A stretch of DNA of 64,000 nt from an uncultured Oscillospiraceae bacterium (GTDB lineage: Bacteria; Bacillota; Clostridia; Oscillospirales; Oscillospiraceae). The notes beneath the pieces were generated by a model. That model searched no databases, was not told where the DNA came from, and worked only from the letters and a program-made list of their open reading frames with translations. The stretch lies in assembly GCA_934667815.1 (NCBI GenBank), contig CAKUMO010000006.1:1-64000 (forward strand). The letters are read 5' to 3'. The translations under genes and the position numbers were made by a program. Within the stretch, counting starts at the first letter, position 1. Each line of letters opens with the position of its first letter. Below are positions 16,958-24,741 of this stretch, in pieces.

Positions 16958-17836
16958 TTACGGCTTGCAGCTTCCGCAGGGCGTGTAGCCATCGGCGATC
17001 AGTTCGTCGCGCGAGCCGGTGTAATCTTTGCGATTTTCGTCCTTGATACTCGAAACGCTCGAGCATTCGGGCAGATGGAACTTGTGTGAGCCGGTGTTGA
17101 GCACATAATGCTGCTCACCGGAGGTGCTTGCAGAGGTCTGCACGGTGCGGCTTTCGCCCGTGCGGTAGTCGATTTCGATGCCGGGTTGGTTGTTGTAGGC
17201 GTAGACGCAGAAATGCACGTCGTCGTCCTCCATGGACAGCGCTTCCATGAGAACACCGCGTGCGACCAACTCGTCGCCCTCGAAAATGGGCGTTATCCGG
17301 TAGAGCACATGGTGCTCGGTCTCCTTGACGTAGTCGGCGACCATGTTTTCAAAGGGCAGCATGCCCTGCACATTCAGATAGCGTGTGCCGGTGATAAGGT
17401 TTTTCTCGTTTGCGTTTTCGCCCGTGAGCTGATAGCCGATCAAATGACAGCGGTTGTAGAGATAGTTCCCGTCCACGTTGTCGTATTTGGCCGTCTGCCA
17501 GCCCGAGGGCTTGACCTGGCCGATGCTGCCGCGTTTTTCCGTGGGCATGAGATCCGTACCGACGCAGGCGTAGGCCACGCCGCAGCGGCCGAGCGCGTCC
17601 AATTCACTGTATCGCTCAAAGGAGACGGTCGTGTAGTCGGTCTCGGAGAAATAGGGGTCGTTGCCGTTGACGGCGATGTAGGGCGTGCCGGAGAACTCCG
17701 GCAGCGCGTCGAGGGAGAAAACGTCGCGCTCGGAGGACACGGACTGCGTCGGCGTGGCGGTCGGCTCCGGCGGAACGAGCGTGCAGGCCGAAAGCAGCAG
17801 CGCACACAAGAGCAGTGCGGAAATCAGGCGGTTCAC
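16958..17836 (-). CDS. Secreted DNA/RNA non-specific endonuclease, lipoprotein
   Basis: A 292-residue protein with a lipoprotein signal (LLSAC, Cys about 18) and a Thr/Pro linker. Its nuclease domain contains NRCHLIGYQLTGENANEKNLITGTRYLN (about 128-155), the position of the DRGH and distal Asn/Glu motif of EndA/Spd1-type beta-beta-alpha-metal nucleases; here the motif reads NRCH. A C-terminal module, FHLPECSSV...GYTPCGSCKP, looks like an Ada-type metal-binding site. The start is a GTG with AAGGAGG upstream and overlaps the preceding gene by 4 bases. A likely role is degrading extracellular nucleic acid for nutrition or uptake. Confidence 0.85.
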   Translation of the reverse strand: MNRLISALLLCALLLSACTLVPPEPTATPTQSVSSERDVFSLDALPEFSGTPYIAVNGNDPYFSETDYTTVSFERYSELDALGRCGVAYACVGTDLMPTEKRGSIGQVKPSGWQTAKYDNVDGNYLYNRCHLIGYQLTGENANEKNLITGTRYLNVQGMLPFENMVADYVKETEHHVLYRITPIFEGDELVARGVLMEALSMEDDDVHFCVYAYNNQPGIEIDYRTGESRTVQTSASTSGEQHYVLNTGSHKFHLPECSSVSSIKDENRKDYTGSRDELIADGYTPCGSCKP

Positions 17837-18219
17837 TTGGCGTAGACCTCCTTGAAAATGCGCTCGTGCGAGTAGCCGGTCAATTCTTCAACCGAGACGA
17901 GCGTCCAGCGGCTCAGATCATAGGGGAGAAATGCGTCAGCGGGATAGTCCCTGTCCCAGCGGTAGAGCGTCAGCGCCTCGGGCGCTTCGGGCAGCGGCAG
18001 AAGCTCCGCAAAGCACCATTCGCCCGGCTTTGCGGCGGTGAGGAAGTCCTCGCTCACCATGACGGCACCCGGATAATCTGCGAAAAGCGAGGCAGAGGCG
18101 GGCGCAATGCGCACGGGCGCGCAGCGGGCGATGTCCTGCGTCACAACGCGGTCGCGGCTTTGCCGCCGGTGGTTGAAGGACAGACCGTTATTTTTGTCCA
18201 CGCAGACGATGAGCTTCAT
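17833..18219 (-). CDS. Conserved hypothetical protein, 128 residues
   Basis: A small soluble protein starting MKLIVCVDKNNGLSFNHRRQSRD, a beginning reminiscent of dihydrofolate reductase-like folds but without that enzyme's further motifs. No signal peptide, membrane helix or metal cluster is visible. Similar short proteins occur in Clostridia under uninformative or doubtful names. It is translationally coupled to the secreted nuclease by a 4-base overlap and has an AAGGGAGGG site. Function not recognised. Confidence 0.7.
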   Translation of the reverse strand: MKLIVCVDKNNGLSFNHRRQSRDRVVTQDIARCAPVRIAPASASLFADYPGAVMVSEDFLTAAKPGEWCFAELLPLPEAPEALTLYRWDRDYPADAFLPYDLSRWTLVSVEELTGYSHERIFKEVYAK

Positions 18220-18232
18220 GTCTGTCCCTCCC

Positions 18233-19153
18233 TTATATTAAGCCGGTCACAAGCGTGACGGCCATACCTATCAGCACGCTCAGAAGATACAGCGCGGCGG
18301 TGATGACGAGATTTTCCTTCAGATTCTTATTTGTGCGGAACAGCACCAGAAGGCCGATGCCCGCATTGGACAGCAGCCCCGCAAACAGTCCGCCCGCGCC
18401 GATGACACCGGAGAGATAGGACTCCGTAACGACCACGGAGACGGAACAGTTGGGAATCAGACCGAACAGTGCCAACAGCGCCTCACCGATCACGGGTTTG
18501 GAGAGCACCGTGCCGGAGAGCTTTTCCACGCCGATGACGGAAAACAGCACGTTCAATACGACGTTCACGGCTACGAGCATCAGGCCGATCTTGAGCGTGT
18601 GCTTGAGCGCGGCGAAAAAGACGTTGCCCTCCTCCTCGTCGCAGGCACAGTGCTCACGCTCGCAGAAGCTGTGGATGTCCTTCTGGCTGCGCAGCCATTT
18701 GCAGAGCAGCAGGTCTGCCAGATAGCCCAGCGCGATGCCCAGCGCTGCCTTGACCAGCACGATCAGGACGATGTCCTTCACACCGATGGAGCCGCGCTCG
18801 GTCAGACTCGAGAGCATAATGGGCAGCATCTCGTCCGAGGTGGCGAAAAACACGGCCAGCATCGTGCCGACGGTAATCGAGCCGGTGGAAAACAGACTGG
18901 CCGCCGCGCCGGAAATGCCGCACTGCGGGACGATGCCCAAAAGACCGCCCAGCGCGGGACCTGCTCTGCGGGAATAGCCGCGCAGGAGCTTTTCATTGAA
19001 TTTTTCGCTGCGCTCGAGCAGCTCCATCAGAAGATAGGCCAGAAACAGAACGGGAAGGCTCAACAGACCGTCCCACAGGCCGTCCTTCAGCGCGTCCAGC
19101 AAAAGCGCACCGATGTCGGCGTGGGCGCCGTGGGTCATGTGCAGAAATGTCAA
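18233..19153 (-). CDS. Multi-helix heavy-metal/manganese transporter-like protein (PF11449 type)
   Basis: A 306-residue integral membrane protein with 8-10 helices. The two halves each carry a similar loop (LLGIVPQCGISG near 73 and LFGLIPNCSVSVV near 229), giving an internal repeat with cysteines in mirrored positions. A cytosolic Cys/His stretch, SFCEREHCACDEEEG (about 162-176), could bind metal. This pattern fits the ArsP_2 / putative manganese transporter family. Translation starts at a TTG that overlaps the hydratase stop (TTGA) and has AAAGGAGC upstream; the next ATG has no such site. Confidence 0.78.
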   Translation of the reverse strand: MTFLHMTHGAHADIGALLLDALKDGLWDGLLSLPVLFLAYLLMELLERSEKFNEKLLRGYSRRAGPALGGLLGIVPQCGISGAAASLFSTGSITVGTMLAVFFATSDEMLPIMLSSLTERGSIGVKDIVLIVLVKAALGIALGYLADLLLCKWLRSQKDIHSFCEREHCACDEEEGNVFFAALKHTLKIGLMLVAVNVVLNVLFSVIGVEKLSGTVLSKPVIGEALLALFGLIPNCSVSVVVTESYLSGVIGAGGLFAGLLSNAGIGLLVLFRTNKNLKENLVITAALYLLSVLIGMAVTLVTGLI

Positions 19154-21369
19154 GAAAAACGCTCCTTTTGTGCGTAATAGTTGATGAGGCAGCCGGCGAG
19201 AATGATGTCGCGCTCCTCACGGCTGAGATTTTTCAGCCACAGCGTGACGGGCACGGAGGCTTCGCCCTGCAGGAGCGTGGCTTCTACATGGTCGGCCTCG
19301 CCCTCGAGTGCAGCGCGGATGCCGGGAATCCAGAGACGGTCGCCGGGCTGCATGTGGTAATCCGCAATGTGCTCCACCGTGAATGGCAGCATGCCCCAGT
19401 TGACGACGTTGCTGCGGTAGCGCTTGGTTGCGTAGTCCTCGCAGACGTTGGCGACGCCGCCGAGCACGCGCTGGCAGGATGCGGCCTGTTCGCGCGCGGA
19501 GCCGTCGCCCGGGCGGATGGACATGACGACGCTGCCGAGACCGGTCGTGTGCGCGTCAAACCCGGCAAGCGCGACGGAATCCGGATCGGCACGGCGCTGC
19601 ATCTCCTGCGCCTGCACCGCCTTGGCGCGGCCGACATAGGCCGGATCCTTGCGGCTCAGGGCAAATTCACTGAGCTTCAGGGGGTTGCTGCGGTAGCTCG
19701 AGGTCTCTCCGGAGGGAATCAGCTCGTCCGTTGTGGTGACGGGGTCATAGATGGCCGAGGCAACGGTCAGCAGCAGGTCCTCCGGCAGCGCGATCTGCGC
19801 GGGCCAGTCGGCGATGTTCGGCCCGAACGCGAGCGGCTGCGCGGGATCGGGCTTTCCTACACCGTGGTATACGCGCGAATAGGGCGAGGGGTCGAAATGG
19901 TATTCCAGATAGGACGGATCCTCCGTCAGATTTTCAAGCTCCGTGGCGGGCGTGATCGCGCCGCCGCAGAGCGCGGAGGCCGCAATGGAGCGTGCGTCCA
20001 TCAGTGCAACATAGGCCACTTGCCCCTGACCGGGCTTGGAGCCTTCGCGGTTGGGGAAATTGCGCGTGGAGTGGCGGATGGAGAAAGCGCCGTTGGCCGG
20101 GACGTCGCCCGCGCCGAAGCACGGCCCGCAGAACGCGCTGCGGATGCTTGCGCCGCAGGACATGAGCGCCTCCAGCGCACCCGTGCGCAGCAGCTCCAAA
20201 AAGACCGGCTGGCTTGCGGGGTAGCACGACAGCCAGAACCGGCCGTCGCCCAGAGTCGAGCCCTTGAGAATTTCTGCGGCTTTGACGAGATTCTGGTACG
20301 TTCCGCCGGAGCAGCCCGCAATGACACCCTGATCGGCATAGAATTTGCCGTTCCTGATTTTCTCACGAAGTGAGGCGGGCGCTTTTTTCAGGCTCAGTGC
20401 GCGGACGGTCTCCGCATCCACCGCATGCAGAAGATCATCAAGATTCTCATTGAATACGCGGATGGGCATGGCGTTGGAGGGGTGGAAGGGCAGGGCGATC
20501 ATCGGATCGATCTTGGAAAGATCGATCTCGATGGCTGCATCGTACGCCGCGCCGTCCTCGGGCGCGAGCGCCTGATAGGCATCGGGGCGGCCATGGACGG
20601 ACAGCGCACAGCGAACGGTTTCGTCCGTCTGCCACACGGAGGACAGACAGCTTGTCTCCGTGGTCATTACATCGATGCCATTGCGGTAGTCCATGCTGAG
20701 GTTGGCAATGCCGTCGCCGAAGAATTCCAGCACGCTGTTTTTGACCAGCCCCTGTGGGAAGGTCGCGGCGATAAGTGCAAGCGCGACGTCCTGCGGGCCG
20801 ACGCCCGGACGCGGCTTGCCCGTCAGGCAGACGCCCACGACGCGCGGGTAGCGAATGTCGTAGGTGCGGCAGAGTAGCTGCTTGACCAGCTCCGGCCCGC
20901 CCTCACCAATGGCCAGCGTGCCGTAAGCGCCGTAGCGTGTGTGCGAGTCCGAGCCGAGAATCATCCGGCCCGCGCCTGCGTACATCTCGCGCATATAGCT
21001 GTGAATGACGGCCTGATGCGCCGGGACGAACTCGCCGCCGTAGCGCTTGGCCGCGGACAGACCGAACACATGGTCGTCCTCGTTGATCGTTCCGCCCACG
21101 GCGCACAGGGAATTGTGGCAGTTGGTCAGGACGTAGGGCAGCGGGAATTCCTTCATGCCCGAGGCCCGTGCGGTCTGGATGATGCCGACGTAGGTGATGT
21201 CGTGCGAGGCCATGGCATCGAATTTCAGCTTCAGCTCCTGCATGGAACCGGAGGTGTTGTGCGCCTTTAAAATGCGGTAGGTCATCGTTTTTTCGCGGCC
21301 CTCGGCGCTCTGCGCGGGCAGAAGGCGGCCGCCTTGGTATATGGTTGCTTCGTTGCGAATATTTATCAT
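19150..21369 (-). CDS. Aconitase-family hydratase (YbhJ-like)
   Basis: A 739-residue [4Fe-4S] hydratase of the aconitase superfamily. The three cluster cysteines are visible in TTETSCLSSVW (near 260) and CGPCFG (near 407-412). Substrate-binding stretches GSDSHTRYGAYG (near 138) and SIRHSTRNFPNREG are present. The swivel domain lies at the C-terminus. It resembles the uncharacterised YbhJ group more than canonical AcnA/AcnB or LeuC. The start at 21369 follows GGAGGGA; an upstream start would read through it. No TCA or leucine genes are nearby, so the substrate is unknown. Confidence 0.85.
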   Translation of the reverse strand: MINIRNEATIYQGGRLLPAQSAEGREKTMTYRILKAHNTSGSMQELKLKFDAMASHDITYVGIIQTARASGMKEFPLPYVLTNCHNSLCAVGGTINEDDHVFGLSAAKRYGGEFVPAHQAVIHSYMREMYAGAGRMILGSDSHTRYGAYGTLAIGEGGPELVKQLLCRTYDIRYPRVVGVCLTGKPRPGVGPQDVALALIAATFPQGLVKNSVLEFFGDGIANLSMDYRNGIDVMTTETSCLSSVWQTDETVRCALSVHGRPDAYQALAPEDGAAYDAAIEIDLSKIDPMIALPFHPSNAMPIRVFNENLDDLLHAVDAETVRALSLKKAPASLREKIRNGKFYADQGVIAGCSGGTYQNLVKAAEILKGSTLGDGRFWLSCYPASQPVFLELLRTGALEALMSCGASIRSAFCGPCFGAGDVPANGAFSIRHSTRNFPNREGSKPGQGQVAYVALMDARSIAASALCGGAITPATELENLTEDPSYLEYHFDPSPYSRVYHGVGKPDPAQPLAFGPNIADWPAQIALPEDLLLTVASAIYDPVTTTDELIPSGETSSYRSNPLKLSEFALSRKDPAYVGRAKAVQAQEMQRRADPDSVALAGFDAHTTGLGSVVMSIRPGDGSAREQAASCQRVLGGVANVCEDYATKRYRSNVVNWGMLPFTVEHIADYHMQPGDRLWIPGIRAALEGEADHVEATLLQGEASVPVTLWLKNLSREERDIILAGCLINYYAQKERFS

Positions 21370-21439
21370 TTGTATCCCTCCGGTTTCTTTCCCATAAATA
21401 TACACAAAATCGAGGGAAATTGCAAGCAAAAACGAGAAA

Positions 21440-22177
21440 TTACAACGCAATAAAGTCGCTGCGCACCCAGCCGATCAGCCCATCATAATTTACGCTCAGC
21501 CAGCCGTTGTACGAGCCGAGGACGGACACCGCCGCACCGTTCGGAATGCTGGCCAGCACGCTGCCCGAGATTGACGGTGCGCCGCGCAGGTTCAGACTGC
21601 CGCTCTCGAGCCGTACGGTGCCCTCCCGCGCAGGACGCGGGGACAGCAGCGGCAGACCGAAATACTCCGTCACGGACAAGGAGAGACTCCTTGCAATTGC
21701 GGTGAGATTGTTTGTGATCCACTGCGCGTCCTCAAGATTGTCGTGGTAGCCAAGCTCGGCCAGCACGGCGGGTGCGCGCGTCCGCCGCACCTCGACGATG
21801 GCGGTCGTGGGCACGGCGCGCACACGGCCGGGCAGGGGATAGATCTCCTTGAGATTATCGACAATGATGTTTGCCATGCGCAGGCCATTCAGACTGCGGG
21901 TGTAATAATAAATGTCGATCCCGCGAAGCTGGCCGGAGAGCGACTCGGGCGCGGCGTTGGAGTGCAGTGCAAGGTGGAAGTCGTAATTTCCAGCATTGGA
22001 CGCGCGGATGGATGCACCGACGGTGCCGTCGGGGTCGTTGCGTGTGACGTTGATGCCCGAGGCCTGCAGATAGGGCACCATGCGGTCGGCCAGTTGGTTC
22101 ATCCAGTATTCCTCGCTGCCGCCCGTGATATAGGGATTATACTCCTGCGTGGACGGACTTAAAAACAAAAACGGCAT
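21440..22177 (-). CDS. N-acetylmuramoyl-L-alanine amidase-like protein with SH3 domain
   Basis: A 245-residue Amidase_3-fold protein (1-170) with a C-terminal bacterial SH3 domain (about 182-245). The second and third zinc-site regions are present: EE in GGSEEYWMN, and LHSNAAP near 88. The catalytic glutamate is in VLAELGYHDN. The first motif, normally DPGHGG, reads LSPSTQEYN here and lacks the histidine. No signal peptide is seen. The start at 22177 has AGGAGG seven bases upstream; an ATG 6 bases earlier would be too close to it. It could be a spore or mother-cell wall hydrolase or an inactive wall binder. Confidence 0.78.
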   Translation of the reverse strand: MPFLFLSPSTQEYNPYITGGSEEYWMNQLADRMVPYLQASGINVTRNDPDGTVGASIRASNAGNYDFHLALHSNAAPESLSGQLRGIDIYYYTRSLNGLRMANIIVDNLKEIYPLPGRVRAVPTTAIVEVRRTRAPAVLAELGYHDNLEDAQWITNNLTAIARSLSLSVTEYFGLPLLSPRPAREGTVRLESGSLNLRGAPSISGSVLASIPNGAAVSVLGSYNGWLSVNYDGLIGWVRSDFIAL

Positions 22178-22228
22178 AAGCATTCCTCCTGTTTTTGCCA
22201 TTCTATGCAGCTCAGACCAAAAATGTTG

Positions 22229-22268
22229 CAGTTTTTCGGTTGCAGGCATCGAAAAACTGTGATATGAT
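22229..22268 (+). promoter_or_regulatory. Promoter of the exonuclease-mutY genes with flanking dyad
   Basis: TTGCAG (22240-22245) and TATGAT (22263-22268) are 17 bases apart. CAGTTTTTCG (22229-22238) and CGAAAAACTG (22250-22259) form a perfect 10-bp inverted repeat straddling the -35. The region is divergent: a TAGAAT -10 for the amidase lies on the minus strand at 22205-22200. Confidence 0.65.
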
Positions 22269-22299
22269 TAAAGGAAGAGAATTCACAGGAGAGAACGCC

Positions 22300-23280
22300 A
22301 TGCAGTTTATCGTGTTGGACATGGAATGGAATCAGCCGTGGCCGGGTTCCTATGCCGCAAAGAAAGTCCTTCCCGTGGAGATCCACGGAGAGATCATCCA
22401 GATCGGCGCAGTGCGGCTTTTGGAGGACGGAACGGTGGCGGACGAATTTCAGGTGCTCGTCTGCCCGAAGTATTATAAAAAGCTCAACAGCCGCGTTTCC
22501 AAGCTCACCGGTCTGCGCGACGCGCAGCTGCGCGAGGAAGGTCTGCCCTTTCCGGAGGCACTTGAGCGTTTCCGCGCATGGATCGGCGGAGAGTGCATTT
22601 TCCTGACGTGGGGTTTTGACGACATCCGCGTGCTCGAGGACAACATCCTACTGCACGACGGAGAGCCGGACTGGATCAAGGCATGGTACAACGCGCAGAT
22701 GATCTTCAACGCGCAGACCGGCACCGGCTCTGCGCAGAAGGCGCTGTCTACGGCAATGGAGCTGATCGGCATCGAGCCGAGCCGCCCCGCGCACGACGCG
22801 CTGGGCGATGCGTACCACACCGCGCTGATTTGCAGCCGTTTGGACATGAAACGCGGCATTGCCGAATATACCCATGCGATGCGTGCGCACGCCGACGGTT
22901 TCCACGGCAATCCGCCCGAGGGGTGCATCAGCCGCACCGTCATCCACGGATATGAGGACAAAGACGTCGCGATGAACGAAGTGAAAAAGCAGGAGACGCA
23001 TTGTCCGCAGTGCGGCGTGAAGATGAAAAACGGCCGCTGGATCTCGCAGGAGCGGCAGCGTTATATGACCATGGCAGAGTGCCCGCAGCACGGACGCTAT
23101 CTTATCCGCGTCCGTCTGAATAAAGAAACCGACGGCACGCTGCGCGTGAGCAGACTGGTCTACCTCGGCGCGTCCGAGGCTGCACAGCGCTTTGATGAGC
23201 TGGCTGCGCAGAAGCAGAAAACCGCCCGCCGCCGCAGAAGGCGGCCGCACAGAGAGCAGAAAAAGCAGAATGACGCTTGA
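22300..23280 (+). CDS. DEDDh-family 3'-5' exonuclease with zinc ribbon
   Basis: A 326-residue protein. The exonuclease domain (1-180) has DMEWN at residues 7-11 (D7, E9), a middle aspartate in LTWGFDDIRVL and the final HDALGDA motif near 165. A C-terminal zinc finger CPQCG...CPQHG (about 235-265) and a basic tail (KTARRRRRRPHREQKKQ) would help nucleic acid binding. It probably trims single-stranded DNA or RNA. It starts at 22300 with AGGAG upstream and overlaps mutY by 11 bases, suggesting a DNA-repair unit. Confidence 0.85.
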   Translation: MQFIVLDMEWNQPWPGSYAAKKVLPVEIHGEIIQIGAVRLLEDGTVADEFQVLVCPKYYKKLNSRVSKLTGLRDAQLREEGLPFPEALERFRAWIGGECIFLTWGFDDIRVLEDNILLHDGEPDWIKAWYNAQMIFNAQTGTGSAQKALSTAMELIGIEPSRPAHDALGDAYHTALICSRLDMKRGIAEYTHAMRAHADGFHGNPPEGCISRTVIHGYEDKDVAMNEVKKQETHCPQCGVKMKNGRWISQERQRYMTMAECPQHGRYLIRVRLNKETDGTLRVSRLVYLGASEAAQRFDELAAQKQKTARRRRRRPHREQKKQNDA

Positions 23281-24295
23281 TTATCTTCCCGAGCGGCTGC
23301 TCGGCTGGTTCGAGACCCACCAGCGCGAGCTGCCCTGGCGGCGCGACCGTGCGCCGTATCACGTCTGGCTGTCGGAAATCATGCTCCAGCAGACGCGCGT
23401 GGAGGCGGTAAAGAATTACTATGAACGCTTCCTTGCTGCGCTGCCGACGGTGCAGGCGCTGGCCGATTGCCCGGAGGACAAGCTATTGAAGCTCTGGGAA
23501 GGCTTGGGCTATTACAGCCGTGCGCGGAACCTGCAAAAGGCTGCGCGGGTGATCGTGAGCGAATACGGCGGGGAATTTCCTCGCGAATATGATGCCGTGC
23601 GCGCGCTTCCGGGCGTGGGTGCTTATACTGCGGGCGCGGTGCTGTCCATTTGCTTTGAGCGGCCTGAGCCTGCCGTGGACGGGAACGTCCTGCGCGTGGT
23701 CACGCGCCTTTTGTGCATGGATGCGCCCGTCACGGACGAAAAGACCAAGCGCGAGATCGCCGCTTTGCTAAAAAGTATTTATCCCGCCGGGCACTGCGGC
23801 GACTTCACGCAGGCACTCATGGAACTTGGGGCGACGGTCTGCGTGCCGAACGGTGCGCCGAAATGTGAATGCTGCCCGGTGGCTGACCGCTGCATGGCAA
23901 ACGCTGCGGGAAAGCAGACAAGCTATCCGGTCAAGGCCGAAAAAAAGCCGCGCCGCCATGAGGTGCGCACGGTGTTCATATTGCGCTGCGGGGAGCGGCT
24001 CGCGGTGTGCAAACGGCCGGAAAAGGGCCTTCTGGCGGGGCTTTGGCAGCTTCCGGATGTTTGTGGGACGCTTACGGTGCAGGAGGCGCTCGGACAGGCG
24101 CAGGCGTGGGGCGTTCGCCCGACAGGTATTGAGAAAACGGTCTGCCGGACGCATATTTTCACCCATGTGCAGTGGGAAATGATTGGCTTTTATTTCGACT
24201 GTGCGGAGCCGGACGGACGGTTTTTCTGGGCCGATGCGCAGACGCTTGCGCAGGAGCTGGGACTTCCCACGGCTTACCGACAGTTTTTGCCATAA
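23270..24295 (+). CDS. mutY: A/G-specific adenine glycosylase
   Basis: A 341-residue base-excision repair enzyme removing adenine mispaired with 8-oxoguanine. The catalytic glutamate is in SEIMLQQTRVEAV (E36) and the catalytic aspartate in AVDGNVLRV (near 140). The Fe-S motif CVPNGAPKCECCPVADRC near 190 has the C-x7-C-x2-C-x5-C spacing. The C-terminal Nudix-like domain (about 225-341) recognises 8-oxoguanine. The ATG at 23270 lies inside the end of the exonuclease gene. Confidence 0.95.
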   Translation: MTLDYLPERLLGWFETHQRELPWRRDRAPYHVWLSEIMLQQTRVEAVKNYYERFLAALPTVQALADCPEDKLLKLWEGLGYYSRARNLQKAARVIVSEYGGEFPREYDAVRALPGVGAYTAGAVLSICFERPEPAVDGNVLRVVTRLLCMDAPVTDEKTKREIAALLKSIYPAGHCGDFTQALMELGATVCVPNGAPKCECCPVADRCMANAAGKQTSYPVKAEKKPRRHEVRTVFILRCGERLAVCKRPEKGLLAGLWQLPDVCGTLTVQEALGQAQAWGVRPTGIEKTVCRTHIFTHVQWEMIGFYFDCAEPDGRFFWADAQTLAQELGLPTAYRQFLP

Positions 24296-24301
24296 ACGCA
24301 C

Positions 24302-24330
24302 TTGAAAGTTTTTGCGAAAACCGCTATACT
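24302..24330 (+). promoter_or_regulatory. Promoter of the DUF1292 gene
   Basis: TTGAAA (24302-24307) and TATACT (24325-24330) are 17 bases apart, just after the mutY stop. Confidence 0.7.
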
Positions 24331-24362
24331 GAACATATCAACAAACGGGAGGTCTGACTTTT

Positions 24363-24629
24363 ATGGAAGACAAGCGTGCACAGTACGGCGAGGACGAGAT
24401 CCTTGCTCTGGAATTTGACGACGGTACCAGCTTTGAATGCGGCATCATGGGCGTGTTCGATCTGGACGACAAGCAGTATATCGCCCTCGAGGCGCTCGAT
24501 GACTCCGACGATGTCTATCTCTACGGCTATGTTCCCACGGACGATGATTTCGACCTGCTGGACATCCCCGAGGAGGAATTCGACCGCGTCGCGGCGGAGT
24601 TCGACCGCCTGATGGACGAGCCGGTATAA
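24363..24629 (+). CDS. DUF1292 family protein
   Basis: A very acidic 88-residue protein rich in Asp and Glu, with the pattern DDGTSFECGIMGVFDLDDKQYIAL of DUF1292. In Firmicutes these proteins are often encoded near yrrK/alaS (YrzB). Their function is unknown. Here the gene stands alone behind its own promoter with a GGGAGG site. Confidence 0.85.
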   Translation: MEDKRAQYGEDEILALEFDDGTSFECGIMGVFDLDDKQYIALEALDDSDDVYLYGYVPTDDDFDLLDIPEEEFDRVAAEFDRLMDEPV

Positions 24630-24635
24630 AACAGT

Positions 24636-24704
24636 CTCGGTTTTATATTTTGCAATATTTTGCAGCCAGACTGTCAAAAAAGTCCATTGGACTTTTTTGA
24701 CAAG
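24636..24704. repeat. Dispersed repeat copy with 14-bp palindrome
   Basis: Following the DUF1292 stop, TTTATATTTTGCAATATTTTGCAG and the perfect hairpin TGTCAAAAAAGTCC (24672-24685)/GGACTTTTTTGACA (24689-24702) repeat the right half of the 15395-15483 element. Differences include loop ATT instead of CGAT. It may also act as a terminator. Confidence 0.75.
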
Positions 24705-24708
24705 CGAA

Positions 24709-24739
24709 CAAGCGGGCATTGCAGCGCAATGCCCGCTTG
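24709..24739. terminator. Terminator of the SSB-like gene
   Basis: CAAGCGGGCATTGC (24709-24722) and GCAATGCCCGCTTG (24726-24739) form a perfect 14-bp stem with a 3-base loop directly after the minus-strand stop at 24742. Confidence 0.75.
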
Positions 24740-24741
24740 CT

